Below the pieces are notes generated by a model, which worked only from the letters and a program-made list of their open reading frames with translations, was not told the origin of the DNA and made no database searches. A stretch of DNA of 64,000 nucleotides from positions 1 through 64,000 of the forward strand of contig JAISPL010000025.1 of assembly GCA_031274925.1 (NCBI GenBank), read 5' to 3'. A program made the translations under genes and the position numbers. The stretch comes from Syntrophobacterales bacterium (GTDB taxonomy: Bacteria > Desulfobacterota > Syntrophorhabdia > Syntrophorhabdales > Syntrophorhabdaceae). Shown piece by piece: positions 27,701 through 35,300 of the stretch; the stretch's first letter is position 1; every line of letters begins with the position of its first letter.

Positions 27701-28267
27701 AAGCCCTGATATTATGTGGGCGTAGACGGTCGTCTGCTTAAGGGCCGTGTCGTCGAAGAATTCCATAAAAGGAGAAAAAGCCGGGTTCATATTGGCGAGC
27801 CAGAGGAGGAGCATCTCTTCAAGTACGACGACGCGGTTCGGAGTATCTCCGGTAACGCCACTTATATAGTCTTCAAGGGAGATCTCGCCCCGGTATACCG
27901 CAACAGGGGGAAACTGTTCTGTAAATTCTCTGATGGTTCTATCCACTTCATCTCTATCAAGGGTCTGATAAATAGAATTGAGGGCCTCCTCCATGGCATT
28001 CTCGTTGCATTCACGCCTGAACAACTGGATGACATAATGGAGGATTTCGTCGATAAGACCCATAGCCGATACCTGCCCTGGTTTCACCGCCTGATCGGGA
28101 AAACTCTTCAAATCCCTCTTCTGGTTGATCTTCTGGGCAAATACTCGTGCCGCCCTAAAGTCGGCAAAAATCACGTTTCCGTTAAACGAAAAAATTGAGT
28201 TGTCGAAATGATAATGGTCCCGGGCCCTTCGGGAAATGTGAAATTCCAGGACGGCTCTGTATTTCAT
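24758..28267 (-). CDS. very large GH13 alpha-amylase-family protein
   Basis: 1169 residues, about twice a normal amylase. Residues 1-320 are a helical N-terminal region with no family that I recognise. A GH13 barrel occupies about 320-830, with region I D-M-V-P-N-H (398-403), region II R-F-D-A-A (nucleophile D518), region III L-A-E-A-F-W (acid E583) and a region IV variant M-N-N-P-D-E (D644) instead of the usual N-H-D. A long helical C-terminal region (about 850-1169) follows. All three catalytic carboxylates are present, so it should be active on alpha-glucan, perhaps glycogen in the cytoplasm, as no signal peptide is seen. The missing histidine of region IV is unusual. A DPE2-like malQ lies 9 kb away. 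Confidence 0.8.
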   Translation of the reverse strand: MKYRAVLEFHISRRARDHYHFDNSIFSFNGNVIFADFRAARVFAQKINQKRDLKSFPDQAVKPGQVSAMGLIDEILHYVIQLFRRECNENAMEEALNSIYQTLDRDEVDRTIREFTEQFPPVAVYRGEISLEDYISGVTGDTPNRVVVLEEMLLLWLANMNPAFSPFMEFFDDTALKQTTVYAHIISGLRMYFDTQPTFGPDNQRLVDMLRSPAVLVPNSLSGQLEYIRGCWGILLKGFIRRILGGLDLFKEEDKLTFPGPGKSRAYQYKNTGLECEAEEFSPDRDWMPRLVLMAKNIYVWLDQLSKKFGRSISRLDEIPDEELDTLSRQGFSGLWLIGVWERSPSSQKIKQLCGNPEAVPSAYSLYDYEIAEDLGGEEAYASLKERAWLRGIRLASDMVPNHVGIYSRWTIQHPDWFISLDYNPYPWYSFSGADLSHDERVGIFVEDHYYNRTDAAVVFKRVDRWTGSERYVYHGNDGTSMPWNDTAQIDYLNPEVREAMIQTILHVARKFPVIRFDAAMTLTKKHYQRLWFPEPGTGGAIPTRAEHGLAKEEFNHAMPKEFWREVVDRVASEAPDTLLLAEAFWLLEGYFVRTLGMHRVYNSAFMHMLRDEDNAGYRQTMKNTLEFDPEVLRRFVNFMNNPDERTAVDQFDKDGKYFGVCILMITMPGLPMFGHGQLEGLSEKYGMEYRRAYWDETPDPHLIKRHEREIFPLLRLRYLFAGVEHFLFYDFFTSQGHVNEDVFAYSNKHGGQHTVVAYHNKFAETAGWIKMAVAYSQKTGHGDSRNLAQKSLGEGLALQDNGDAFTIFRDHASNLQFIRKNKEIHEKGLYLELGAYDYHVFLDFREVFDNEWDHYSRLVSHLNGRGVPDIEKSLAEMLLQPALHAFRELMNASTLRQLWEAHTQALVSKDRVIPSRLMNEMEGQALNFLHEIKKHGDGQGNEVAEANTMRLMLESLLLTPSCPPEARVKGNGSANRETGYSCHEKEMNPATFYTLAAWVITRYSGRMVTQKPLSSAESRRLIDEWYLGPIITAVFQNLGMDDQSAYGATIMVKLLNNYENIFEAMGTAQLHEGFERLFADEEARRFLQVNEYEEILWFNRDSLRDMLISFLAAETVTLEAKERATDEDLTEAEVKKYRSLVGLLLRASERSGYRVVEFLRSLKTGPET

Positions 28268-28656
28268 TTATCCATGGTAGCACAGGGGTAGAATAGAGTC
28301 AATCAAAGAAGTAAGTGGCGTATGATGTTGATTTTTTTGGGGACGGTCTCCTGATAATATAAGAAAAGATACTGGGTTATGCTGACGCTGCGAGGAAGAA
28401 AGAGAGATGAAAGATTATAGATGAAACGATCAAGAGGATTGATGAAAGACTCGCGCAATCCAGAAAACATGATTAGATGGACGATAGAAATCTTGAAGAA
28501 TTTGTGCAGTTTCTCGGGACTGCTAATAAGGAGACCACGGAGTTTTTTGGATAACTTTCCCATGAGTATCAAGGAAAAGATGATCGGATACGAGAAAGCG
28601 ACACAAGAAAAAATTGGGTCAGATTAATTATTGGAAGGGGGAGTGACGACTGACGA
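28268..28656 (+). other. intergenic stretch with a possible coiled-coil gene fragment
   Basis: Between the starts of GH13 (minus) and the end of xseA (minus). One plus-strand frame from about 28405 to 28650 reads as a charged helical segment (D-E-T-I-K-R-I-D-E-R-L-A-Q then N-L-E-E-F-V-Q-F-L-G-T-A). It has in-frame stops at about 28454 and 28549, so at most it is a fossil. No other signal is seen. Confidence 0.25.
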
Positions 28657-29862
28657 CTAACTTACCACCTTGACACCCAGTTCCCCCTTGTGGAGTCGTA
28701 TGGTGAGTTTTTCCTCCGGGGCGACTTGGTTTTGGTCTGTCACCACTTCGTTTGTTCCGGTTTTCACCGTAATACTGTAGCCTCTCTTCAGGATATTCTC
28801 TGGATTCATATCTAGAAGACGCTGGGTAAGTGAATCGACTGCAGCCTTTTTGTCTTTAAAGTAAAAGGAAAACCCGTGAACCAGGTTGTTACCGATTTCG
28901 TCCACATACATCCGATAATTTACCATAAAATCCTTTTGCTCTTTAAGGTCCATCATCCCTTGAAAAAGAAGGAGTTTGGACCGCTCAAGGAGTTTTCTCA
29001 TTCCCTGTTTGAGTCTTGCATCCATATCGGTGAGAAATGTGGATAGCTCTTTTTTGTCCTTTACCACCAGGTCTGCCGCTGCCGTGGGAGTGGGCGCCCT
29101 CACGTCGGCGGCGAAATCGCAGATCGTGAAGTCTATCTCGTGGCCTACCGCCGAGACTACAGGTATTTGGGAAGAGCATACAGCCCGGGCCACGACTTCT
29201 TCGTTGAAAGGTGAGAGGTCTTCAATAGACCCTCCTCCACGACCTACGATGATCACATCCACTTCGCCGGTCGAATTAAGATATCTTATAGCTTCCGCTA
29301 TTTCATGGCATGCTTCATCACCCTGGACCTTTACAGGGCACACGAGGATGCTCATGTTGGTGAACTTGTCGAAGATAATCCTCAGCATATCCCGTATTGC
29401 GGCACCAGCAGGAGATGTGACAATTCCGATCCTTTCCGGCAGAAAGGGCAGAGGTTTCTTCCGTTCAGGCGAAAAAAGGCCTTCTTTCAGGAGCCTTTCT
29501 TTCAACATCTGGAATTTTAGTTGCAGCAGGCCGACGCCTCTTACCTCTATAACATCCACAAGAAGTCGGTATTCGCCACGCTTCTCGTAAACGTCCACCC
29601 GGCCCTTGCATATAATGGCAGTTCCATCTTTAAGCGCGCCATCGGGATATTTCCCCAGGAAATTGAAGACCACGGCTTTTATAGTGGCAAGATTGTCCTT
29701 CAGGGTGAAATAGAAATGGCCTGAAGGGTAGAGTTTGGAGTTAGATATTTCCCCTTCCACCAGCACATCCCGGAATTGGCTATTAATAGACTGTCGTATA
29801 CGGGACGAGAGTTCGGATACGGTATATACGTAAAGTCCCCATTCTGTGGAAGAACGCGCCAT
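28657..29862 (-). CDS. xseA: exodeoxyribonuclease VII large subunit
   Basis: 401 residues. The N-terminal OB-fold begins V-Y-T-V-S-E-L-S-S-R-I-R and holds V-E-G-E-I-S-N near residue 36. The catalytic core has R-I-G-I-V-T-S-P-A-G-A-A near 143 and V-G-R-G-G-G-S-I-E-D-L near 205. A long coiled-coil follows, and the C-terminus has L-K-R-G-Y-S, all in the order of XseA. With the small subunit XseB it degrades single-stranded DNA from both ends during repair; xseB is not in the window. The ATG begins directly after the thiC stop, placing a DNA repair gene at the end of a thiamine operon. Confidence 0.93.
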   Translation of the reverse strand: MARSSTEWGLYVYTVSELSSRIRQSINSQFRDVLVEGEISNSKLYPSGHFYFTLKDNLATIKAVVFNFLGKYPDGALKDGTAIICKGRVDVYEKRGEYRLLVDVIEVRGVGLLQLKFQMLKERLLKEGLFSPERKKPLPFLPERIGIVTSPAGAAIRDMLRIIFDKFTNMSILVCPVKVQGDEACHEIAEAIRYLNSTGEVDVIIVGRGGGSIEDLSPFNEEVVARAVCSSQIPVVSAVGHEIDFTICDFAADVRAPTPTAAADLVVKDKKELSTFLTDMDARLKQGMRKLLERSKLLLFQGMMDLKEQKDFMVNYRMYVDEIGNNLVHGFSFYFKDKKAAVDSLTQRLLDMNPENILKRGYSITVKTGTNEVVTDQNQVAPEEKLTIRLHKGELGVKVVS

Positions 29863-31152
29863 CTACTCCTGTTTTTTGAAATAGTCCTTGACTATCTTCA
29901 TGGCGCAAAATTCGCCGCACATGCTGCATACGTTGTTTTCAAGTTTCCTTTCTTTTCTGAAGTCACGTATCTTATCGGGATCAATGGCGCACGATGTCTG
30001 ACCTTCCCAATCGAGGGCTTTGCGGAAGATTGACATCGCCTTGTCTTTAGCCATGGCCTTCTTATCTCCTCGTGCCACGTCGGCCGCATGGGCGGCGATC
30101 TTACATACCATGACGCCATCTCTGACGTCGGCTGGCGTGGGTAACCCCAGATGTTCGGAAGGCGTTACGTAACAGAGGAAGTCAGCTCCGTAAAAACCGG
30201 CAAGAGCCCCGCCTATGGCGGAGGTTATATGGTCATATCCGGGAGCTATATCGGTAACTATGGGGCCTAATACGTAAAACGGCGCATCATTGCAAAGCGT
30301 TTTCTGCAGGATCATGTTCGTCTCTATCAGGTTCAAAGGCACGTGCCCCGGTCCTTCTATCATTACCTGGACTCCGTTTTTGATCGCCTCCTGCGAGAGC
30401 TCCCCGAGGATTATAAGCTCCTCCACCTGGGCCCGGTCGGTAGCATCGGCGATACAGCCGGGCCTCAGTGCGTCGCCGAGACTCAGCGTCATATCGTACT
30501 TTTTAGCAATGGCAAGCAGTCTGTCATACTGTTCGTAGAGGGGGTTTTCTTTTTCGTTGACGATGATCCATTCCGCAAGGAACGCCCCTCCGCGACTTAC
30601 GATATCGGTTATGCGCCCCTGATTTTTCAGCCTTTCCAAAGATCTTTGCGTTAAGCCGCAATGGACGGTAACGAAATCGACCCCGTCCGCACCGTGTTTT
30701 TCAATGACATCAAAGAGTTCGTCTGGTTCCATTTTGGTGATTGTCTTATTCTTTTTCACCGATTCCACGGCAGCCTGGTATATAGGAACCGTGCCTAGCG
30801 GTATGCCCGCATGGGATATTATAGTCTTCCTGATTTTGTCGAGGTCGCCTCCTGTGGAAAGGTCCATGACGGCATCAGCCCCGGCTTTAAGGGCCATCTC
30901 CAGTTTCCTGAGTTCCGTATCGGCGTCTACCATTTCAGATGAAGTGCCGATATTTGCATTGACCTTTACGCTCAGACCTTTCCCTACTCCTTTTGGTGTA
31001 TAATTTCGATGCCCGTTGTTGGCCAGAATGGTTGCCTTTCCCTCTGCCACGGATTTGCGTAAGGCCTCTGCATCTATGCCTTCATCGTGGGCGACACGCT
31101 CCATTTCTTCCGTGATCTTTCCTTCCCTTGCTGCGCTTAATTGGTTTTTCAT
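29863..31152 (-). CDS. thiC: phosphomethylpyrimidine synthase ThiC
   Basis: A 429-residue radical-SAM enzyme that turns aminoimidazole ribotide into HMP phosphate for thiamine. The N-terminus (A-R-E-G-K-I-T-E-E-M) and the D-L-S-T-G-G-D motif near residue 98 are typical. The C-terminal C-S-M-C-G-E-F-C-A-M-K carries the C-x-x-C-x-x-x-x-C that binds the 4Fe-4S cluster, which in ThiC lies at the C-terminal end. The protein is of the short bacterial/archaeal type, lacking the N-terminal extension of E. coli ThiC. It overlaps thiDN by four bases, so the HMP-making and HMP-using steps are coupled. Confidence 0.95.
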   Translation of the reverse strand: MKNQLSAAREGKITEEMERVAHDEGIDAEALRKSVAEGKATILANNGHRNYTPKGVGKGLSVKVNANIGTSSEMVDADTELRKLEMALKAGADAVMDLSTGGDLDKIRKTIISHAGIPLGTVPIYQAAVESVKKNKTITKMEPDELFDVIEKHGADGVDFVTVHCGLTQRSLERLKNQGRITDIVSRGGAFLAEWIIVNEKENPLYEQYDRLLAIAKKYDMTLSLGDALRPGCIADATDRAQVEELIILGELSQEAIKNGVQVMIEGPGHVPLNLIETNMILQKTLCNDAPFYVLGPIVTDIAPGYDHITSAIGGALAGFYGADFLCYVTPSEHLGLPTPADVRDGVMVCKIAAHAADVARGDKKAMAKDKAMSIFRKALDWEGQTSCAIDPDKIRDFRKERKLENNVCSMCGEFCAMKIVKDYFKKQE

Positions 31153-32477
31153 GTTCTTATGATCTCCATCTTTTTAATAAGTTTCAGAGGGTCTTCGGCA
31201 AAAAGTCTTATGATGGCCTCTTTTCCAATATCTCCCATATCATAAATTATATCAGGCGGATGATTCGTTCCCTGTAAAGCCTTCTCTACCAGAGGATCAA
31301 AGTTTTCCCCTATCCATTCCTCTGAGGGCTTAGGCTCTACTTTTCCGTCCGCCAAGATAACATCCATTCCTTCTGTACGGGCTTTTTTTATTGTTTCCTC
31401 GCTGAATCGGACATTTGCACAGGATCTAACCCATGGGTAGTGTTTCATGAAAGTCAGGACCATCCTCGCTACGTGGGAGGATGCGCCAAAGCGTGGCTCG
31501 CTTTTCACAAGGACGCGGCCCTCATGAGAACCTATCCTGCCCGGAAAGGCAGCTATGTCCTCAATCCCTGAGGCGTTGGCAATCCCGTAACATACGTTGA
31601 GTTGTACTTCGGGGATAAATTCGACAATGTTGCGCTCAGTCAAGTGTGCCCCGGCTTTTCTCAAGGTGCTGATGACCCTGTAGCGATCAGCCTCTTTGCT
31701 GTGTGTGAGACCAGCCGAGCTATAAAAATATCCTTTTTCATCTATGTGGTAACTCTCGTTCAGCATGGTCGCCATGTACTCCTGACAGGCGAGGAAGCTC
31801 TCTCGGAGCGGATATCCATGAGAGAGAAATGCGGTAAGGGCAGCCGAGAAGGTGCATCCCGTGCCGTGGACATGTTTGTTTCTTCGTCTTTTTTGGAAAA
31901 GTGAGAAATTCCTTCCATCGTACAGAACGTCGACTGGTTCTCCTGCCATGTGCCCCCCCTTGACTACCACGGCGCGTGGTCCCATCCGGCATATAGTCTC
32001 CGCAACCTCCTTCATGTCGTCCGTGTTTTCGATTATTCTTCCGGTGATGACCGAAGCCTCCGGGATGTTAGGGGTAACCACTGAAGCAACCGGAAAAATG
32101 GTGTCAATCAGATACCTCAACCCTTCCGTGGTGATAAGAGGGGTCTCGTTCTTCGCACGCAATACGGGGTCGATCACTACGGGAATGTTTTTTTTATCCT
32201 TTATGAAGGACGCGATCTCCCGGAGGTGTATTTCATCCCATACCACACCGATTTTGATTCCGTCTATCCTCATCCCCAGGCCAGCCATCCCAAGCATGAA
32301 CGCAAACTGATTCGCCGGGGTGGGATAGACGGCCTCCACGCCTCTGGGGCCTTGGGCCACCGTTGCCGTAGGGACTGACAAGCCATGGACACGGAGAGAA
32401 AAGAAGACGTCCAAGTCCTTTGTGATACCTGCCCCTGACGAGGGGTCATAACCGGCTATGGTAAGGATGTTTTTCAT
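31149..32477 (-). CDS. thiD: bifunctional HMP-phosphate kinase / thiamine phosphate synthase (ThiD-ThiN)
   Basis: 442 residues. Residues 1-260 are ThiD (I-A-G-Y-D-P-S-S-G-A-G-I at the N-terminus, V-I-D-P-V-L-R near 97 and the anion-hole G-T-G-C-T-F-S-A-A near 207), which phosphorylates HMP phosphate. Residues about 265-442 are ThiN, the alternative thiamine phosphate synthase (G-S-H-E-G-R-V near 315, then F-G-A-S-S-H-V-A-R near 328), replacing ThiE. This fusion is common in archaea and in some anaerobic bacteria. I see no TPP-riboswitch THI-box in the 110-base divergent gap upstream, so control is of another kind or from further away. First gene of a thiDN-thiC-xseA operon. Confidence 0.9.
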   Translation of the reverse strand: MKNILTIAGYDPSSGAGITKDLDVFFSLRVHGLSVPTATVAQGPRGVEAVYPTPANQFAFMLGMAGLGMRIDGIKIGVVWDEIHLREIASFIKDKKNIPVVIDPVLRAKNETPLITTEGLRYLIDTIFPVASVVTPNIPEASVITGRIIENTDDMKEVAETICRMGPRAVVVKGGHMAGEPVDVLYDGRNFSLFQKRRRNKHVHGTGCTFSAALTAFLSHGYPLRESFLACQEYMATMLNESYHIDEKGYFYSSAGLTHSKEADRYRVISTLRKAGAHLTERNIVEFIPEVQLNVCYGIANASGIEDIAAFPGRIGSHEGRVLVKSEPRFGASSHVARMVLTFMKHYPWVRSCANVRFSEETIKKARTEGMDVILADGKVEPKPSEEWIGENFDPLVEKALQGTNHPPDIIYDMGDIGKEAIIRLFAEDPLKLIKKMEIIRT

Positions 32478-32587
32478 AAGCCCTGATCCGACGGAAAAAT
32501 ATACCTTTCGTGTATAAGTTTTCCAAATATATCATACTTTTGGCACAAGTTGTAGCATAAGATGTTTCTTTACTCACGGGTCAAAAG

Positions 32588-33637
32588 ATGTTAAAAACAC
32601 CAGTGATGAACACTTCATGCGCAATCCTTGCGGGGGGCAGGAGCAGGAGAATGGGCGAGGACAAGGCGCTCCTTAAACTCGGCGGTCGCCCTCTGATAAA
32701 CCATGTATATGAGAAGGCACGGCGTGTATTTGACGACATTATCATCATCTCTAACCATCATCATGGTTTTGCGGGAATTGATGTGTCGGCCCTGCCGGAT
32801 GTCCTTCCTGTGAAAGGCTCCATCGTCGGGGTAGTTTCGGCGCTGATGTATGCTTCCACTCCCTATGTCTTCGTCCTGGCGTGTGATATGCCAAACTTAA
32901 GCGAGAAGGCGCTTGTGTACATGGCGGAGGAGGCTCGCGGTGAGGACGTGATTGTTCCCCGCACGGCCCATGGTTATGAGGCGCTCCATGCCATTTATAG
33001 CAGGTCCTGTATCTCCCATTTTCTGAGCGCCATTGAAAGGGATTGGCTCAAAATCACAAGCGTGTATCCCTATCTCGCGGTAAGGGAATTGACGGACGAA
33101 ACAGTCTTCCTGCAAGAAGGGCGTTATGTATTTTCAAACATCAATACCAGAGAGGACCTGCTGGCCGCCTCCGAATTTTATGACGGAGAAAGACTTGCAG
33201 TACGGAAGATGACGCAGAAAGATCTGAGTGATATCCTCGCAATAGAAAAAGAGTCCTTCCAATCCCCATGGACGGAAAGGCTTTTTGAGGAGGCTCTTTT
33301 ATCACCCATTGCCTTCAATTTTGTTATAACGGTGGGGAATGATATTGTCGGCTACTTGTGTCTTTACGCGGTGGAAGATGAGGCGCACATCCTAAACATT
33401 GCCGTCAGTCCGCTGCACAGGCAGAAAGAATACGCGTCCATGCTTATGGGCATAGCGATAGAAGAACTGACGGGTAAGGGAATTATCCAGTATTATCTTG
33501 AAGTAAGAGAAAGCAACAGCAAGGCATTGCGCCTCTATGGGAAATTCGGTTTCACCGCTATCGGCAAAAGAAAAAAATACTATACGGATACGAACGAGGA
33601 TGCCCTTGTCATGTATCGTACACAAGGGAATGGATAA
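32588..33637 (+). CDS. MobA-like guanylyltransferase fused to RimI-like acetyltransferase
   Basis: 349 residues with two domains. Residues 1-205 are a MobA/MobA-like NTP transferase: C-A-I-L-A-G-G-R-S-R-R-M-G with K-A-L-L (12-31), A-C-D-M-P-N near 98 and the tail F-S-N-I-N-T. MobA attaches GMP to molybdopterin. Residues about 210-349 are a GNAT acetyltransferase like RimI, with the N-terminal F-Q-S-P-W motif, A-V-S-P-L-H-R and the C-terminal E-V-R-E-S-N-S-K-A-L-R-L-Y-G-K-F-G-F. Its acetyl-CoA loop H-R-Q-K-E-Y-A departs from the usual R/Q-x-x-G-x-G/A. MobA and RimI act in unrelated pathways (molybdenum cofactor; acetylation of ribosomal protein S18), so the fusion is unusual. First gene of a run with pyrK, pyrD and recJ. 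Confidence 0.82.
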   Translation: MLKTPVMNTSCAILAGGRSRRMGEDKALLKLGGRPLINHVYEKARRVFDDIIIISNHHHGFAGIDVSALPDVLPVKGSIVGVVSALMYASTPYVFVLACDMPNLSEKALVYMAEEARGEDVIVPRTAHGYEALHAIYSRSCISHFLSAIERDWLKITSVYPYLAVRELTDETVFLQEGRYVFSNINTREDLLAASEFYDGERLAVRKMTQKDLSDILAIEKESFQSPWTERLFEEALLSPIAFNFVITVGNDIVGYLCLYAVEDEAHILNIAVSPLHRQKEYASMLMGIAIEELTGKGIIQYYLEVRESNSKALRLYGKFGFTAIGKRKKYYTDTNEDALVMYRTQGNG

Positions 33638-33642
33638 TAACT

Positions 33643-34398
33643 GTGGATGATATTGAAGGAAGAATATCTTCAAATAAACTGATTATACCCAACTACTATT
33701 TGCTTACCATAAAACTTTCGAAGCCCATGGAGCGGGCAGTGCCAGGACAATTCGTGATGCTTCGCATACCAGGTGGCGAGGTATTCTTAAGGAGGCCTTT
33801 CGGCATCTACCATTGCGAGGGGCGAGACCTCACCATTATGTATAAGGTTGTGGGCAAAGGCACCGAGCGGCTGAGCAGTTCGCAGGGGAATGAAATCGTC
33901 TTTGTCCTTGGTCCTCTAGGGAAGGGATTCCATGTAGAAAAGAGAGACCGGTATGTGGTGGTGGCTGGAGGTATAGGTATTGCGGGTGTTCACAGCCTCA
34001 TTAAGCGACTGAATGAGAAGGCGACGCTTTTTTTCGGCTGTTCTTCCAAGGAAGAGATGACTTTGATTGAAGACCTAGAGCATTTGAACCCGTATATCTC
34101 AACAATGAATGGCTCGTATGGCTACAAGGGCGACGTGGTGGCCCTTCTCGGCGCTCATCTCCAGACAATGAAAGGCAATATAGAGATTTTTACCTGCGGA
34201 CCGGGTCTGATGCTCAAAGGGCTGAAGGCGCTCATAGAAAATGACAGGGTGCCGTGTCAGGCGCTTGTCGAAGAACGTATGGCGTGCGGCCTTGGTCTGT
34301 GTTTCGGCTGTGTAATAGAGACGGATGATGAAGCGGAACCATTTAGAAGAGTATGCAAGGAAGGACCTGTATTCGACCTATGGCAGATACGACTGTAA
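33643..34398 (+). CDS. pyrK: dihydroorotate dehydrogenase electron-transfer subunit PyrK
   Basis: 251 residues. An N-terminal FAD-binding beta barrel with F-G-I-Y-H-C-E-G near 52 is followed by an NAD-binding half with V-V-V-A-G-G-I-G-I-A-G-V near 105. The C-terminal cysteine cluster C-G-L-G-L-C-F-G-C with a fourth Cys in R-V-C-K-E-G holds the 2Fe-2S centre. Together these identify PyrK, which passes electrons from PyrD to NAD+. The start is GTG 33643, six bases after the previous stop. PyrD begins inside its 3-prime end, matching the PyrK-PyrDB heterotetramer. Confidence 0.92.
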   Translation: MDDIEGRISSNKLIIPNYYLLTIKLSKPMERAVPGQFVMLRIPGGEVFLRRPFGIYHCEGRDLTIMYKVVGKGTERLSSSQGNEIVFVLGPLGKGFHVEKRDRYVVVAGGIGIAGVHSLIKRLNEKATLFFGCSSKEEMTLIEDLEHLNPYISTMNGSYGYKGDVVALLGAHLQTMKGNIEIFTCGPGLMLKGLKALIENDRVPCQALVEERMACGLGLCFGCVIETDDEAEPFRRVCKEGPVFDLWQIRL

Positions 34399-35300
34399 AG
34401 CTTTATAGTAACACACTCCGAAATCCGGTGATGAACGGTTCTGGCACCCTCGGGTACGGAAAAGAGATTGAGCCGCTCTGGCCCATAGAGACCCTAGGCG
34501 CCTACGTGACCAAAGGACTCTCATTGAGACCGCATCACGGGAACCAAGTACCTAGAGTATGGGAAGAACGCTACGGGATGATCAATAGCATCGGCCTCCA
34601 AAATGTGGGTGTTACGCGCTTCTTTGACGAATACTTTCCTCTTTTCAGGAAAAAGAATACCCCTGTCATCGTCAATTTTTTCGGATTCACAGAAGATGAG
34701 TATGTTGCCTGCGCGGAGAACATAAAACCGGATCCGCTCATAGTGGGGCTTGAAATAAACCTTTCATGCCCTAACGTGAAAAAAGGAGGCATAAGCTTTG
34801 GAAAGGATCCAGACATGGTTGGCGGGATTATCCGGCAGGTGAAGGCCGTTACCCCGATTCCCCTCATAGCAAAGCTGACACCTGAAGTGAAAAATATTAT
34901 GGATATCGCATGTGCCGCCCATGAAGCCGGTGCTGACGGTCTTACCCTCATCAATACCATTCCCGCAGCAGCAGTAGATGCGGTTGGGAAAAAAGTACCC
35001 ATAAAGGGAGGGCTTTCAGGCCCTGCCCTTAGGTCTGTGGCCCTGAGGGCTGTGTACGAAATCTCGAAGGCTGTACCTGTGCCGGTCATAGGCTCAGGGG
35101 GGATCATGGACTACATGGACGCCGTCTATTTTTTTATGGCCGGCGCCAAAGCGGTCGAGATCGGAACCGTTACCTTCGTTGACCCCTTCGCCATACCGAA
35201 GATCATTGACGGAATAAAAGATTACATGGAAAGAGAACGTTATGCGGACATGGACAGCATTATCGGGTGCGCACATTGTGAAGACTTGAATGGCCGGTAA
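34380..35300 (+). CDS. pyrD: dihydroorotate dehydrogenase catalytic subunit (class 1B)
   Basis: About 306 residues, the usual class 1B length. It oxidises dihydroorotate to orotate in pyrimidine synthesis. N-P-V-M-N-G-S-G-T-L-G-Y-G near residue 14 and L-S-C-P-N-V-K near 130 (catalytic cysteine, the mark of class 1B rather than the serine of class 2) are visible. T-L-I-N-T-I-P, G-L-S-G-P-A-L-R and G-S-G-G-I-M-D for FMN binding follow. ATG 34380 gives the family N-terminus; an earlier in-frame ATG at 34353 lies deeper in pyrK. It overlaps pyrK by 19 bases and recJ by 11. Confidence 0.92.
   Translation: MADTTVKLYSNTLRNPVMNGSGTLGYGKEIEPLWPIETLGAYVTKGLSLRPHHGNQVPRVWEERYGMINSIGLQNVGVTRFFDEYFPLFRKKNTPVIVNFFGFTEDEYVACAENIKPDPLIVGLEINLSCPNVKKGGISFGKDPDMVGGIIRQVKAVTPIPLIAKLTPEVKNIMDIACAAHEAGADGLTLINTIPAAAVDAVGKKVPIKGGLSGPALRSVALRAVYEISKAVPVPVIGSGGIMDYMDAVYFFMAGAKAVEIGTVTFVDPFAIPKIIDGIKDYMERERYADMDSIIGCAHCEDLNGR

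Noticed and set aside
34353-34379. Earlier start of pyrD
   Set aside because: Nine extra residues not in the family; ATG 34380 gives the common N-terminus and length.
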